DNA of 64,000 nt from WRMS01 sp038562165 (GCA_038562165.1 JBCFAO010000009.1:1-64000); one strand, 5' to 3'. Counted from the first letter of the stretch, positions 24,885-34,225 are shown. The notes: generated by a model not told the origin, from the letters alone. Translations and numbers: made by a program.

Positions 24885-26168
24885 CTAGCGCAAATTGTAC
24901 AGAGACTTCAAGCCCTTGTATTGGGCGGCTTCGTCTATTTCTTCCTCAATGCGCAGCAGTTGATTGTACTTGGCTACCCGGTCGGTGCGGGAAGGGGCGC
25001 CGGTTTTGATCTGGCCGGCATTGGTGGCTACGGCGATGTCGGCAATGGTTACATCCTCCGTCTCGCCGGAGCGGTGAGAAATAATAGCGGTATAACCGGC
25101 TTCCTTGGCCATGGCGATGGCATCCAGCGTCTCGGTAAGGCTGCCGATCTGATTGACCTTCACCAAAATGCTGTTGGCGATGCCTTGTTCGATGCCGGTG
25201 GCCAGCCGCTGGGTGTTGGTGACGAAGAGGTCGTCCCCCACCAGTTGCAGCTTGCCGCCCAGCTTTTCCGTCATTAGCCGCCAGCCCTCCCAATCGTCTT
25301 CGGCCAAGCCGTCTTCGATGGAGACGATGGGATAACGCTCTGCCCAATCCTGATACAACTGGACCATTTCGGCGGCAGTCAGCGTCTTGCCCTCGCCGGC
25401 CAGGACGTATTTGCCTTCCTGGAACAGCTCTGTGGCTGCCACATCCATGGCCAGGTGACAATCCTGGCCCGGTGTATAGCCGGCTTTTTTGATGGCTTCT
25501 ACGATAGACTGCAGAGCTTCCTCGTTGGAACTGAGATTGGGGGCAAAGCCGCCTTCATCGCCTACCGATGTGGTGTAGCCTTTCTCCTTTAGTACCTGTT
25601 TCAGGGCGTGGAAGATTTCTGCTCCCATTTTCAGCCCTTCGGAGAAGCTGGCCGCTCCTGTGGGCATTACCATAAATTCCTGAACGTCTACGTTGTTGTC
25701 GGCGTGAGCGCCGCCATTGAGGATATTCATCATCGGTACCGGCAGTTGCTTGCCGTTGGTGCCTCCCAAATAGCGGTAAAGGGGCAGGCCGCAGTCTTCG
25801 GCAGCGGCTTTGGCCACAGCCAGGGAGACGGCCAGGATGGCGTTGGCCCCTAGTTTGGATTTGTTGGGAGTGCCGTCTAAATCGATCATCAACTGGTCGA
25901 TGGCCGCCTGCTGGGCGGGATCCATGCCGATAATAGCCGGACCGATGATGGTATTGATATTGGTAATGGCATTCAAAACACCCTTGCCCAGGTAGCGGCT
26001 TTTGTCGCCGTCCCGCAGCTCCACAGCTTCGTGGGCGCCGGTGGAAGCGCCGGAGGGTACGGCGGCCCGGCCCAGGGTGCCGTCCTCCAGGATTACATCG
26101 GCCTCAACCGTGGGATTGCCCCGGGAATCCAGGATTTCTCTGGCGTAAACATCAGCAATAATTGTCAT
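24885..26168 (-). CDS. eno: Enolase (phosphopyruvate hydratase)
   Basis: The 427-residue glycolytic enzyme interconverts 2-phosphoglycerate and phosphoenolpyruvate. Family landmarks are ILDSRGNPTVEADV at the start, the SGASTGAHEAVELRDGD loop, VGDEGGFAPNL with the catalytic Glu, the Mg ligands in LAMDVAATE, SIEDGLAEDDWEGW and VGDDLFVTN, the catalytic Lys in ILVKVNQIGSLTE and the C-terminal SHRSGETEDVTIADIAVA. Length is standard. The start ATG 26168 follows GAAAGGA. It is 15 bp after gpmI and transcribed with it. Confidence 0.98.
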   Translation of the reverse strand: MTIIADVYAREILDSRGNPTVEADVILEDGTLGRAAVPSGASTGAHEAVELRDGDKSRYLGKGVLNAITNINTIIGPAIIGMDPAQQAAIDQLMIDLDGTPNKSKLGANAILAVSLAVAKAAAEDCGLPLYRYLGGTNGKQLPVPMMNILNGGAHADNNVDVQEFMVMPTGAASFSEGLKMGAEIFHALKQVLKEKGYTTSVGDEGGFAPNLSSNEEALQSIVEAIKKAGYTPGQDCHLAMDVAATELFQEGKYVLAGEGKTLTAAEMVQLYQDWAERYPIVSIEDGLAEDDWEGWRLMTEKLGGKLQLVGDDLFVTNTQRLATGIEQGIANSILVKVNQIGSLTETLDAIAMAKEAGYTAIISHRSGETEDVTIADIAVATNAGQIKTGAPSRTDRVAKYNQLLRIEEEIDEAAQYKGLKSLYNLR

Positions 26169-26183
26169 GATTTTCGTCCTTTC

Positions 26184-27731
26184 TTATTTATCGATTAAGC
26201 TTTGGCCCGTCATTTCGGCAGGCTGCGGCAAATGCAGGAGTTCCAGCAATGTGGGGGCCAGGTCTGCCAGGCGGCCGTCCTGCCGCAGTTTGACCTGCTC
26301 CAGGCCGGCGCCTGCCAATATACAAGGCACAGGGGACAGACTGTGGGCAGTCATGGGGCCTTGGGTATCAGGATCCCACATCATCTCTGCGTTGCCGTGA
26401 TCAGCGGTAATGATGGCGGCGCCGCCGGCGTCCAAAACAGCTTCTACCGTTTTGCCTACCCAAAAGTCCACTGTCTCCACGGCTTTGACGGCAGCAGACA
26501 TGATGCCGGAATGGCCTACCATATCAGGATTGGCATAATTGAGAATAATCATATCGTATTTGCCGGAACGGATGTTGTCAATAACCGTTTCCCCCACTTC
26601 AGGGGCGCTCATCTCCGGCTGCAAATCGTAGGTGGCTACTTTAGGGGAGGGGATTAATATGCGGGCCTCTCCGTCGTTGGGAGTTTCCATGCCGCCGTTA
26701 AAGAAAAAGGTGACATGAGCGTATTTTTCTGTTTCGGCAATGCGCAACTGTTTCAGGCCGTGGCTGGCCACTACCTGGCCCAGTGTGTTTTCCAAGCTCT
26801 GGGGAGGGAAAGCTACTGCCACCGGCAGGCCGGCTTCGTATTGGGTCATGGTTACCATCCAGGGCTGGTAGTTTTCCGGCCGGTCAAAAGCGGTAAATAC
26901 GTCGTCACAAAAAGCGTGGCAAAGCTCCCGCAGCCGGTCTGTGCGAAAATTATACATGATCAGAGGGTCGCCGCCCTGGATGGACGTCAAAAGCCGTCCC
27001 CTGCTGTCGCAAATAGAAGTGGGAGTGACGAATTCATCGGTTTCTCCCCGGGCATAAGCTTTTTCCACTGCCTCCACGGCAGAGGAAGCTTTTTCGGCGT
27101 CGGCAAAAACCAGGGCATTATAACCTTTCTGTATCCTGTCCCAACGCTTGTCCCGGTCCATGGTATAATAACGGCCGGATACGCTGGCAATTTGGCCGAT
27201 GCCGATTTCTTTGATTTTTTCCTCTAGCCGGCGGACGTAGCCTAAGCCGCTTTTGGGCGGCGTATCCCTGCCGTCTAAAAGTACGTGGATGTAAACTCTG
27301 GGCAGCTCGTAAGTCTTTGCCAGCTCCAGTAAAGCGTAAAGATGGGTTATCTGGCTGTGGACGCCGCCGTCGGACAAAAGACCCAAAAGATGGAGGGGCT
27401 TTTCTTCGTCCTTAGCTTTTTGGCAGGCCTGGTTAAGCACCGGATTAGCATAAAAGCTGCCTTCCCGGATAGACTTGTCGATTCTGGTCAGCTCCTGGTA
27501 AACAATGCGGCCGGCGCCTATATTGAGGTGACCTACCTCCGAATTGCCCATTTGGCCTTGAGGCAAGCCCACATCTTCGCCGCTGGCTAAAAGGGTAACG
27601 AAGGGATAGCTGCTTTTCAAACGGTCAATATTAGGTGTATTGCCAACTACGGTAGCGTCATATTCTTTTAAATCTTCACGGCCGATACCCCAGCCATCCA
27701 TAATAATCAGCATAACGGGCTTATAACTCAT
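26184..27731 (-). CDS. gpmI: 2,3-bisphosphoglycerate-independent phosphoglycerate mutase
   Basis: The 515-residue, dimanganese alkaline-phosphatase-superfamily mutase interconverts 3- and 2-phosphoglycerate. The metal and active-site segments are present: LIIMDGWGIG, GQMGNSEVGHLNIGAGRIVYQ with the phosphorylated Ser, LHLLGLLSDGGVHSQ, VHVLLDGRDTPP-like region, NYANPDMVGHSG and IITADHGNAE. Length fits the family. The ATG follows GAGGGGAT. It heads a gpmI-eno operon. Confidence 0.98.
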   Translation of the reverse strand: MSYKPVMLIIMDGWGIGREDLKEYDATVVGNTPNIDRLKSSYPFVTLLASGEDVGLPQGQMGNSEVGHLNIGAGRIVYQELTRIDKSIREGSFYANPVLNQACQKAKDEEKPLHLLGLLSDGGVHSQITHLYALLELAKTYELPRVYIHVLLDGRDTPPKSGLGYVRRLEEKIKEIGIGQIASVSGRYYTMDRDKRWDRIQKGYNALVFADAEKASSAVEAVEKAYARGETDEFVTPTSICDSRGRLLTSIQGGDPLIMYNFRTDRLRELCHAFCDDVFTAFDRPENYQPWMVTMTQYEAGLPVAVAFPPQSLENTLGQVVASHGLKQLRIAETEKYAHVTFFFNGGMETPNDGEARILIPSPKVATYDLQPEMSAPEVGETVIDNIRSGKYDMIILNYANPDMVGHSGIMSAAVKAVETVDFWVGKTVEAVLDAGGAAIITADHGNAEMMWDPDTQGPMTAHSLSPVPCILAGAGLEQVKLRQDGRLADLAPTLLELLHLPQPAEMTGQSLIDK

Positions 27732-27850
27732 AGGCAGATCCCCTCATAAATAAATTCTTGCTATTTTATTCCGTTCTATATTACACTTAATATTATCACA
27801 CCTTAAGGGTATTTGCAGCCGCTTTTAATTTCTTTTTAATACTGGCTAAA

Positions 27851-27878
27851 TTGGCATTAAACTTTTATTTGGTATAGT
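27851..27878 (+). promoter_or_regulatory. Promoter of the DUF4342 gene
   Basis: TTGGCA (27851-27856) and TATAGT (27873-27878), 16 bp apart, lie about 50 bp upstream of the gene in the gap divergent from gpmI. Confidence 0.55.
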
Positions 27879-27930
27879 TAATTCATAGAAACCACCGAAT
27901 AAAAGTGCCGTATAGAAAGGAGCACATACA

Positions 27931-28557
27931 ATGATCACTTTAGATCAGGTAGAGAAATTAAGAGAAAGAGCAAATGTCAGTTATGAAGACGCCAAAGAAG
28001 CCCTTGAGGTTACGGAGGGCGATCTGCTGGAAGCCGTGATTTTTCTGGAGCGACAAGGCAAAATAAGCGGCCCCGGCCTGCACTCTTATAATACAAGAAC
28101 AGGCAGCAGCCACGAAAGCCGGCCCGGTTATGGCAACAATAGCCGGCAGGAAGGCCACTGGGGTCACCAGGGCAGTTTTCAACCCGGGGAGCCAAGAAAC
28201 GAATACCAGCATCAGCAAGGTCCCGATTTTAAGCAGCAATGCCGCACTTTGTGGAGAAAATTTTGCGATCTGGTGAAAAGAGCCAACACCAACCAGTTTG
28301 AAGTAATCAAGGATGGCCGCTGCCTCATCAGTATGCCCGTAACTCTGCTGATTATCTCTGCAGTGTTCTTCTTCTGGGTGACGCTGCCCATCCTGGTGAT
28401 TGCCCTCTTTTTCGGCTGCCGCTACCGTTTTCGGGGGCCGGATCTTGGTAAAGATACCATCAATAATGTAATGGACCAGGCGGCGGATACCGCAGAAAGC
28501 ATCAAGCGTTCGGTAATGGCTGAGGAAGGCCGGTCAGACGAGGGCAATGGCCGCTAA
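27931..28557 (+). CDS. DUF4342 family protein with UBA-like N-terminus and membrane segment
   Basis: The 208-residue protein opens with a UBA/NAC-like three-helix motif (DQVEKLRERANVSYEDAKEALEVTEGDLLEAVIFLE), as in DUF4342 proteins. A Gly/Gln/His-rich disordered stretch (50-105) follows, then one or two hydrophobic segments (about 137-163, including VTLLIISAVFFFWVTLPILV) and a hydrophilic tail. The function of the family is unknown. AAAGGAG precedes ATG 27931. It lies 48 bp ahead of a two-component pair, probably in the same operon, which suggests an envelope-linked role. Confidence 0.8.
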   Translation: MITLDQVEKLRERANVSYEDAKEALEVTEGDLLEAVIFLERQGKISGPGLHSYNTRTGSSHESRPGYGNNSRQEGHWGHQGSFQPGEPRNEYQHQQGPDFKQQCRTLWRKFCDLVKRANTNQFEVIKDGRCLISMPVTLLIISAVFFFWVTLPILVIALFFGCRYRFRGPDLGKDTINNVMDQAADTAESIKRSVMAEEGRSDEGNGR

Positions 28558-28605
28558 ACCTAAGCCGGAGCCTGTGATTGAAATCAATTAAAGGCGGTTG
28601 AGGAA

Positions 28606-29322
28606 ATGGCGGAACGTATTTTATTAGTAGAAGATGAAGAAAAAATGGCCCGGATGGTGGAGCTGGAGTTGCTTCACGAAGGGTACGAAGTAACAAAAGC
28701 CTTTGACGGGGTCGCCGGATTAGCGCAAGCCGAATCCGGCGGCTTTGACTTGGTTTTGCTGGATATCATGCTGCCGGGTTTAAGCGGCATGGAGGTATTG
28801 CGGCGGCTGCGGCGGACTTCGGATATTCCGGTGATTCTGCTGACGGCCAGAGACGCCGTGATGGATAAGGTATCCGGTCTTGATACCGGCGCCGATGATT
28901 ATATTACTAAGCCTTTCGTCATTGAGGAGCTTTTGGCCAGGATCAGGGCGGGCCTCCGCAAAATGGCTGCCAAAAATGCGGCCGCCGAAAACGGCAAGGC
29001 AGGAAAACCCCAGGAACGGCCCCTTACCGCCGCCGGCGGCCAGGTGGAGCTGTATGTGGACCGTCATGAGGTTAAGGTAAAGGGAGAAGTGGTGGAGCTG
29101 ACCTTAAGAGAATTTTCCCTGCTCCAATATCTGCTGGAAAATAAGGGCCGGGTTCTCAGCCGGGACGCTTTGCTGGAGCAGGTCTGGGGCTATGATTATG
29201 CCGGTGAGACCAATGCGGTAGACGTTTATATCCGTTTTCTGCGGAGCAAGATAGATGAGGTTTTTCATATCAAATTGATTCATACGGTAAGAGGAATTGG
29301 CTACCAGATCCGGGAAGACTGA
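28606..29322 (+). CDS. OmpR/PhoB-family response regulator
   Basis: The 238-residue regulator has a receiver domain (acidic pocket VEDEE, phospho-acceptor Asp in LVLLDIMLPG, LLTARD, and Lys in DYITKPF) and a C-terminal winged helix (VELTLREFSLLQYLLENKGRVLSRDALLEQVWGYDY ... VDVYIRFLRSKID). A 25-residue Ala/Gly/Lys linker joins the domains. Its kinase partner is the next gene. Confidence 0.94.
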   Translation: MAERILLVEDEEKMARMVELELLHEGYEVTKAFDGVAGLAQAESGGFDLVLLDIMLPGLSGMEVLRRLRRTSDIPVILLTARDAVMDKVSGLDTGADDYITKPFVIEELLARIRAGLRKMAAKNAAAENGKAGKPQERPLTAAGGQVELYVDRHEVKVKGEVVELTLREFSLLQYLLENKGRVLSRDALLEQVWGYDYAGETNAVDVYIRFLRSKIDEVFHIKLIHTVRGIGYQIRED

Positions 29323-29355
29323 AGTAAAGGGCCGGTGTGAGAGAGAGGGGAGACT

Positions 29356-30840
29356 ATGGCAGAGAAGCGATCAAAGACTTCCCTGGCCTTTCGGTTAAAT
29401 GCCACGTTATTTTTTCGACAGCTACGGACTATGCTATGGCTGGATATTGTGATCTGCGCGTTATTTGCGGCAGGTCTGTTTTATTATACAGAAACCACAG
29501 CCTACGAATTGATCCGGGAATATACGAAGGCTGCCGCATTGGGAACCGGCACATTGGGAACCGGTGCATTGGGAGCCGGCAGAAATACCGGCGGCAATCA
29601 GCCCGGGGAATTAGCTCCGGGTTATACATTATCCTGGAGTTCAACCCAACCCAGGGCCCTGTTTTTGCCGGAGCTTAGCCGCCGCCTGCCTGAACCTCTG
29701 AACCAGGAAAAAGTTGGCCGCTGGCTATATTATGATGGGGCGGCTTTACACTGGCGGGAGCAGATGAAATCAGCGGTCTATCAGATGACTTTGCCCAGCG
29801 ACGGCGGCTGGCTGGTGGTGACGGCTGCCATCGGCAGGCCTTTGTTCGTCTTTTATTATTGCTTCGCTGTTATCCTGGCTTTGGAGGCCCTTTCTCTTCT
29901 GGCTTCTCTTAGCCGCAATGGCCGCAGCATCAACCGGACATTAAAGCCGCTGCAGGATTTAACGGCTTCTACTCAGGCTCTCACCGCCAAAGGAGGCCGC
30001 CTGTCGCCGGAAGCCTTAAAAAGACTTACCGGCGCCCTTGATTCCATCAATGTCAGCCATTTGGATACAGGTTTGCCCTTGACGGGAATCAGCGACGAGC
30101 TGAAGCCCTTGGCAGAAGCAATTAATGAAATGCTGGCCCGCATAGATGAGGCCTATCATAGCCAGGTGCGTTTCGTTTCCGATGCTTCCCATGAGCTGCG
30201 CACTCCTATTGCCGTAATTCAGGGTTATGCCAATTTGCTGACCCGCTGGGGAACGGAGGATCCGGAGACTATGCGGGAGTCCATTCAGGCTATCCGCCAG
30301 GAAGCCGACGCTATGAAAGAAATGGTAGAACAGCTTCTGTTTTTGGCCCGGGGGGATAATGATTCCATGCATATTGACTGGCAGGCTGTGGATATTTCTG
30401 CTTTAGCAGCGGAAGTGCTGCGGGAGGTGGAGATGATCGACGGCGGCCATTGCTTTGCCGCGTCCATTGCAGCCGGGGTGACGGTGGAAGGGGACGACGG
30501 CCTGCTGAAGCAACTGATGCGTATATTGGTAGACAACAGCATCAAATATACTCCCGCCGACGGTGAAATAATTTTGCGGGTAGAAGAAAGAGGCGGCCAG
30601 GCGGCTATCGTTGTTCAGGATGAAGGGGCCGGCATTCCCGAGGAAGCTATGCCCCATATATTTGACCGTTTCTTTCGGGCCGATGAATCCCGAACCCGCA
30701 ATACCGGCGGTACGGGACTGGGGCTGTCTATTGCCAAATGGATTGCCCAGCGCCACAATGGCCTGATCGAAGTAGTAAGCCGGCAAAACATCGGAACCAG
30801 AATGACGGTGCTTCTACCGGCAGTAAAAGCCAGAACCTAA
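29356..30840 (+). CDS. Sensor histidine kinase, ArlS-like
   Basis: The 494-residue kinase has membrane helices near 34-53 and 160-185 enclosing an extracytoplasmic sensor of about 110 residues, a HAMP-like linker, a HisKA domain with phospho-acceptor His279 (DASHELRTPIAVIQGY) and an HATPase_c domain (N box VDNSIKYTPADGE, G1 DEGAGIPE, F box FDRFFRADESRTR, G2 GGTGLGLSI). The sensor begins with a 15-bp triplet repeat encoding ALGTG-like units. It is paired with the upstream OmpR-type regulator. Confidence 0.93.
   Translation: MAEKRSKTSLAFRLNATLFFRQLRTMLWLDIVICALFAAGLFYYTETTAYELIREYTKAAALGTGTLGTGALGAGRNTGGNQPGELAPGYTLSWSSTQPRALFLPELSRRLPEPLNQEKVGRWLYYDGAALHWREQMKSAVYQMTLPSDGGWLVVTAAIGRPLFVFYYCFAVILALEALSLLASLSRNGRSINRTLKPLQDLTASTQALTAKGGRLSPEALKRLTGALDSINVSHLDTGLPLTGISDELKPLAEAINEMLARIDEAYHSQVRFVSDASHELRTPIAVIQGYANLLTRWGTEDPETMRESIQAIRQEADAMKEMVEQLLFLARGDNDSMHIDWQAVDISALAAEVLREVEMIDGGHCFAASIAAGVTVEGDDGLLKQLMRILVDNSIKYTPADGEIILRVEERGGQAAIVVQDEGAGIPEEAMPHIFDRFFRADESRTRNTGGTGLGLSIAKWIAQRHNGLIEVVSRQNIGTRMTVLLPAVKART
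29537..29581 (+). repeat. 15-bp coding tandem repeat (three units)
   Basis: CATTGGGAACCGGCA is repeated at 29537, 29552 and 29567 with one or two changes. It encodes LGTG(T/A) repeats just after the first membrane helix of the sensor kinase. Confidence 0.85.
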
Positions 30841-30982
30841 GATTAGAAATGAAAAAGGTATTTTTCTGCACCTTAAGCTAATTTAGCACTTGCTTAATGC
30901 CTAACTTATGTTATAGAATGAATACGAGTTAAAGTATTATTAAAGTTATTGAGTTTTTTAGTCTACAAAGTAAACAGGTGTA

Positions 30983-31010
30983 TTGACAAATCAGAAAAAG
31001 GAGGTATGAT
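30983..31010 (+). promoter_or_regulatory. Promoter of the ArsR-family gene
   Basis: TTGACA (30983-30988) and TATGAT (31005-31010) are 16 bp apart. The 30-bp AT-rich stretch after the -10 is a plausible site for autoregulation. Confidence 0.6.
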
Positions 31011-31072
31011 TAATTATATAAGTATAAAATAATATTCAATCTTGCACTTTTGTGGCAAGCAAAAGGGGATAT

Positions 31073-31381
31073 ATGGAAAATAATGCTCGCCAAATTGCCG
31101 ACCTGTTGAAAGTCCTGGCAAACGAATATCGATTACAAATTTTATCAGAGCTAATGAAAGGGCCCACCACAGTAGGCTCGCTCTTTTCTCAGATTCAGGG
31201 AGTATCCCAGTCCGCCTTATCCCAACATCTGGCGATTTTGCGGGCTAATGATATTTTGGATTATGAGAAGGTTGGATTGAATGTGATTTACTCGATTAAG
31301 GATCACCGGGTGGAGGAAATCATTCATGTCTTGAGGAAGTATTATTCCGGCAAAGAATTCCGGAAATCCAAGTGGGATTAG
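31073..31381 (+). CDS. ArsR family winged-helix regulator
   Basis: The 102-residue protein is a minimal ArsR/SmtB-type regulator: ADLLKVLANEYRLQILSELMKGPTTVGSL, recognition helix SQSALSQHLAILRAND, and wing LDYEKVGLNVIYSIKD. No ELCVCD-type metal site or other cysteine cluster is present, so it is probably not a metal sensor of the classic kind. ATG 31073 with AAAGGGG is preferred over an upstream GTG at 31052. It stands alone, with no obvious adjacent target other than itself. Confidence 0.9.
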   Translation: MENNARQIADLLKVLANEYRLQILSELMKGPTTVGSLFSQIQGVSQSALSQHLAILRANDILDYEKVGLNVIYSIKDHRVEEIIHVLRKYYSGKEFRKSKWD

Positions 31382-31407
31382 CGAGATTTTTAATATGATG
31401 CAGCAGC

Positions 31408-31452
31408 AGCCGTATCGATTGGTTTAAAGGCCAATTTGATACGGCTCTTTTA
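31408..31452 (+). terminator. Terminator of the ArsR gene overlapping the convergent kinase stop
   Basis: AGCCGTATC (31408-31416) pairs with GATACGGCT (31438-31446), with an inner TTGG/CCAA pair, followed by CTTTTATTTT. The stem covers the last codons and stop of the minus-strand kinase gene. Confidence 0.75.
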
Positions 31453-33292
31453 TTTTCACCATAGCTGAGGCTTTAAATACGGTGCCTGCCATCTTAAATT
31501 CAAAATAACCGTCATATTTTTTCACAATAGCCCTAACGGAGGAAAGGCCCACACCCTCACTCTTGAAATTGCGTTTCCGGGACAATAGTAAATCTCCTTT
31601 TTGGCGCCATTTGCCATCAAAGCTGTTGTCCACCGCTATAATTAGATAATTCTCCTTCATGTCGGCTTTGATGCGGATAAAGCGTATGCTTTCCGTCAAA
31701 TGTTTGCAGGATTCAATAGCGTTTTCAATCAGGTTGCCAAAAAGGATGCCGAGATCGGCGGTGAGGGCGGGCTCTGTATCCTCCGGCACATTTAAATATA
31801 CTTCGGTGTGTATGCCCTGGCTTTTTGCCAAGGTGCAATAATATTGGGAAATAGCATTGACCGCATAGTTTTTGCAGAGGGGCGGTTCTATTTCGATGGG
31901 CAGCACGCCGGTCAGATCATTTAAATAGCCCTGCAGTCCCTTGATATCCTCTTGGTCCGCATAGCTTTTTAAGAGCGTAAACTGATAGCGCAGATCATGA
32001 CGCATTTTTTTTGTGGCTTCGATATTATCCGTTAACCTGCTATACTGCTCCCGTTGCAGGGCCAGTTGCCTGTTGGTGGCGGTGACTTCCAGCTCCAGCC
32101 GTTTTTTCTCTCCTTCCGTATGGATGGCATCCCGGGCAAAGTGGGCGCCGATAGCCCCCAGCCAAAGAATAAGAATCAATACGCCCACCTGAAAAAAAAG
32201 CGAGAGAATGTTGGTGAAGCGCAGACGGTAATTGATTACCTCCAAAATTACGGAAGCCGTCAGTATGGCAATAGGCAGCAGGAAGCGAAAAGCTATTTTG
32301 TTTTGAAAATAAAAAGCCTCGCCTATAACATAGGCTAAAAAAACCAGGAAAGAAAGGGGTATTAGCACATGGAATACATACATGCTGCGGGACAGGTTCA
32401 CAAGGCCCGCGAACTGTAAAATGAAGGCGGCGGCGCAGGCGCCGCAAAGGATATGAAGAAGGATATGAAGGGGTAATTTGTATCTTGGGTTCAGCACAAT
32501 AAGCCCGAATTTTAACAAAGGAATTGCCAAAGTGAACAGCCCTACAAAAGCCATCGCATATAACAGCGAAGGATAAGGGAGCAAAAAAGCCGTCAGATTA
32601 CATTCGCCGAATATCCAGACACCGGTAGCGGCAGCAAAAAGGCCCAGCCAGAAAAGGGCTGAAAACTGGGAGACGCTGGGCAGCAGCGCCAGTGACGTTA
32701 TGAAAAACAGCAGGCCAATCAGCATGAGCAGCAGGGAAAAGAGAAAGGATAGGGCATTTGTATAAAAGACTGAGTCAAACAAGGCCACTGCATCACCTGC
32801 TAAAATAACAGGAAGAGACATGGTGCTGCGCTGGGCGGGAGACAGATATTCGAAGCGCAGGCTTTGCATGCCTTCTTTAGCCGGCAGCTCCACAGCGGCT
32901 ATAGTTGTAGGCGGATCAAGGAAGAAAGAAGGGTAGCTGCCTTCCTGGCCACAGGAGTAAATCAACTGATCATCAGCATATAGCAAAAGGGGGGTATACA
33001 CCGTTTTGACTAACAGGCAATCCCCCGGTTCAGCCTCCACCTCTGCGTATAAGGTGACGGCTGTACGGCAGGGGATGTTCGACAGGCTGCCGGGCAAATC
33101 AATAGGAATCCTACGTCCATCCTCTGTCTCATAGGTTATGCCGGTAAGGGGCCGGGCTGCATAGGTATGGGAAAAGACCGGATCCCTGTAGCCGAACCCG
33201 TAAAAGTATAAGATAATAATCAGCCCGACTATAATAATGCCGCAAATAAAAGCGGCAGCGGAATGTTTGATAAAGCGTAAAGTTGTGCTCAT
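31424..33292 (-). CDS. GHKL-type sensor histidine kinase (AgrC/NatK-like)
   Basis: The 622-residue kinase has an N-terminal helix, an extracytoplasmic region of about 140 residues resembling 7TMR-DISM sensors, seven or so helices (about 180-390), a coiled coil (EKKRLELEVTATNRQLALQREQYSRL), and a GHKL ATPase without a classic HisKA: the likely phospho-acceptor is in KKMRHDLRYQFTLL, N box FGNLIENAIESC, and G box SEGVGLSSVRAIV. It is translated immediately after the LytTR regulator (TGATG overlap). The pair resembles peptide or quorum-sensing systems, but no peptide precursor gene is seen beside it. Confidence 0.9.
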   Translation of the reverse strand: MSTTLRFIKHSAAAFICGIIIVGLIIILYFYGFGYRDPVFSHTYAARPLTGITYETEDGRRIPIDLPGSLSNIPCRTAVTLYAEVEAEPGDCLLVKTVYTPLLLYADDQLIYSCGQEGSYPSFFLDPPTTIAAVELPAKEGMQSLRFEYLSPAQRSTMSLPVILAGDAVALFDSVFYTNALSFLFSLLLMLIGLLFFITSLALLPSVSQFSALFWLGLFAAATGVWIFGECNLTAFLLPYPSLLYAMAFVGLFTLAIPLLKFGLIVLNPRYKLPLHILLHILCGACAAAFILQFAGLVNLSRSMYVFHVLIPLSFLVFLAYVIGEAFYFQNKIAFRFLLPIAILTASVILEVINYRLRFTNILSLFFQVGVLILILWLGAIGAHFARDAIHTEGEKKRLELEVTATNRQLALQREQYSRLTDNIEATKKMRHDLRYQFTLLKSYADQEDIKGLQGYLNDLTGVLPIEIEPPLCKNYAVNAISQYYCTLAKSQGIHTEVYLNVPEDTEPALTADLGILFGNLIENAIESCKHLTESIRFIRIKADMKENYLIIAVDNSFDGKWRQKGDLLLSRKRNFKSEGVGLSSVRAIVKKYDGYFEFKMAGTVFKASAMVKIKEPYQIGL

Positions 33293-34011
33293 CAGAGTCC
33301 GCCTCTCACGCTTTCGATCAGGTGACGGCTATAAGCATCCCGGATCTTCCTGTAATTCCGCTGGGGGATGTATACTTTAGCCCCGTTTTTCATAATAAAA
33401 TCTTGGGAAAGCTCTGCCACATAGTCCATATTAACAATATACGCCTGATGACAGCGCAAAAAAGGAGGATTGGGCAGCAATTGTTCCAGTTCTCCGATTT
33501 TCATATAAGTGGCAACTACTTCTTTCGTTGTATGAATTAGGCTTCTGTGGTTATATACTTCCGCATAGAGGATTTCTTCAAAAAGAATATGGCGTTCCTT
33601 TTTGTCCGACAGTACGGTACAACCTGGTTTTTCCTTGGGGGTAAGCAGCTTCACCCCTTGCGCCAAAGCTTCCTCCACATCCTCCTGCTTGGTAGGCTTA
33701 ACCAAATACCGCAGAGCCTTAAGCTGATAACTTTCTAAAGCATGCTCCCGGCTGGTGGTGGTGAAGATAATGATGCAATTGTCGTCCGCTTGACGTAATG
33801 CTTGTGCCGCTTCTACGCCGGTAATATCTTTCATGTAGATATCAAAAAACACAAGCTGATAGCGGCCGGGAGAAAAGCTTTGCAAAAAAGCCTCTCCGCT
33901 TTCAAAGGGGAGAATCTGCATAGGCCTGTTTGTCGCTTTAAGCTGCGCGCACAACCGGGCCATATCCGACGGCAGGTCCTCGCAAACCGCAATATTCAAT
34001 ATTGAATCCAT
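33292..34011 (-). CDS. LytTR-family response regulator
   Basis: The 239-residue regulator has a receiver domain (ICED-type pocket AVCEDLP, Asp in LVFFDIYMKD, Lys in YLVKPT) and a LytTR DNA-binding domain (HILFEEILYAEVYNHRSLIHTT ... FLRCHQAYIVNMDYV ... KVYIPQRNYRKIRDAY). Start ATG 34011 follows AAAGAAG; an ATG at 34032 has no site. Its partner is the overlapping GHKL kinase gene. LytTR regulators of this type bind direct repeats at target promoters. Confidence 0.92.
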   Translation of the reverse strand: MDSILNIAVCEDLPSDMARLCAQLKATNRPMQILPFESGEAFLQSFSPGRYQLVFFDIYMKDITGVEAAQALRQADDNCIIIFTTTSREHALESYQLKALRYLVKPTKQEDVEEALAQGVKLLTPKEKPGCTVLSDKKERHILFEEILYAEVYNHRSLIHTTKEVVATYMKIGELEQLLPNPPFLRCHQAYIVNMDYVAELSQDFIMKNGAKVYIPQRNYRKIRDAYSRHLIESVRGGL

Positions 34012-34153
34012 AAAATCAACTTCTTTCATCATAAATAATAGAAATAATTGTAAAAAATACAGTGATTAATTCTATATTATCATGTTATCCTAAAACAGGG
34101 TAGAATGATAGTCTATTTGTCGAATTATTCTTTTAATAATAGACGTCTAATTA

Positions 34154-34182
34154 TTGACGCTGGATTTTTATCTTGTTATGCT
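34154..34182 (+). promoter_or_regulatory. Promoter of the MalT-like regulator gene
   Basis: TTGACG (34154-34159) and TATGCT (34177-34182) are 17 bp apart. The gap to the divergent LytTR gene is AT-rich and holds no gene. Confidence 0.5.
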
Positions 34183-34225
34183 TAAATCAGAGAAATGATG
34201 TCCGTGATAAAAAACGGAGGGGTAT

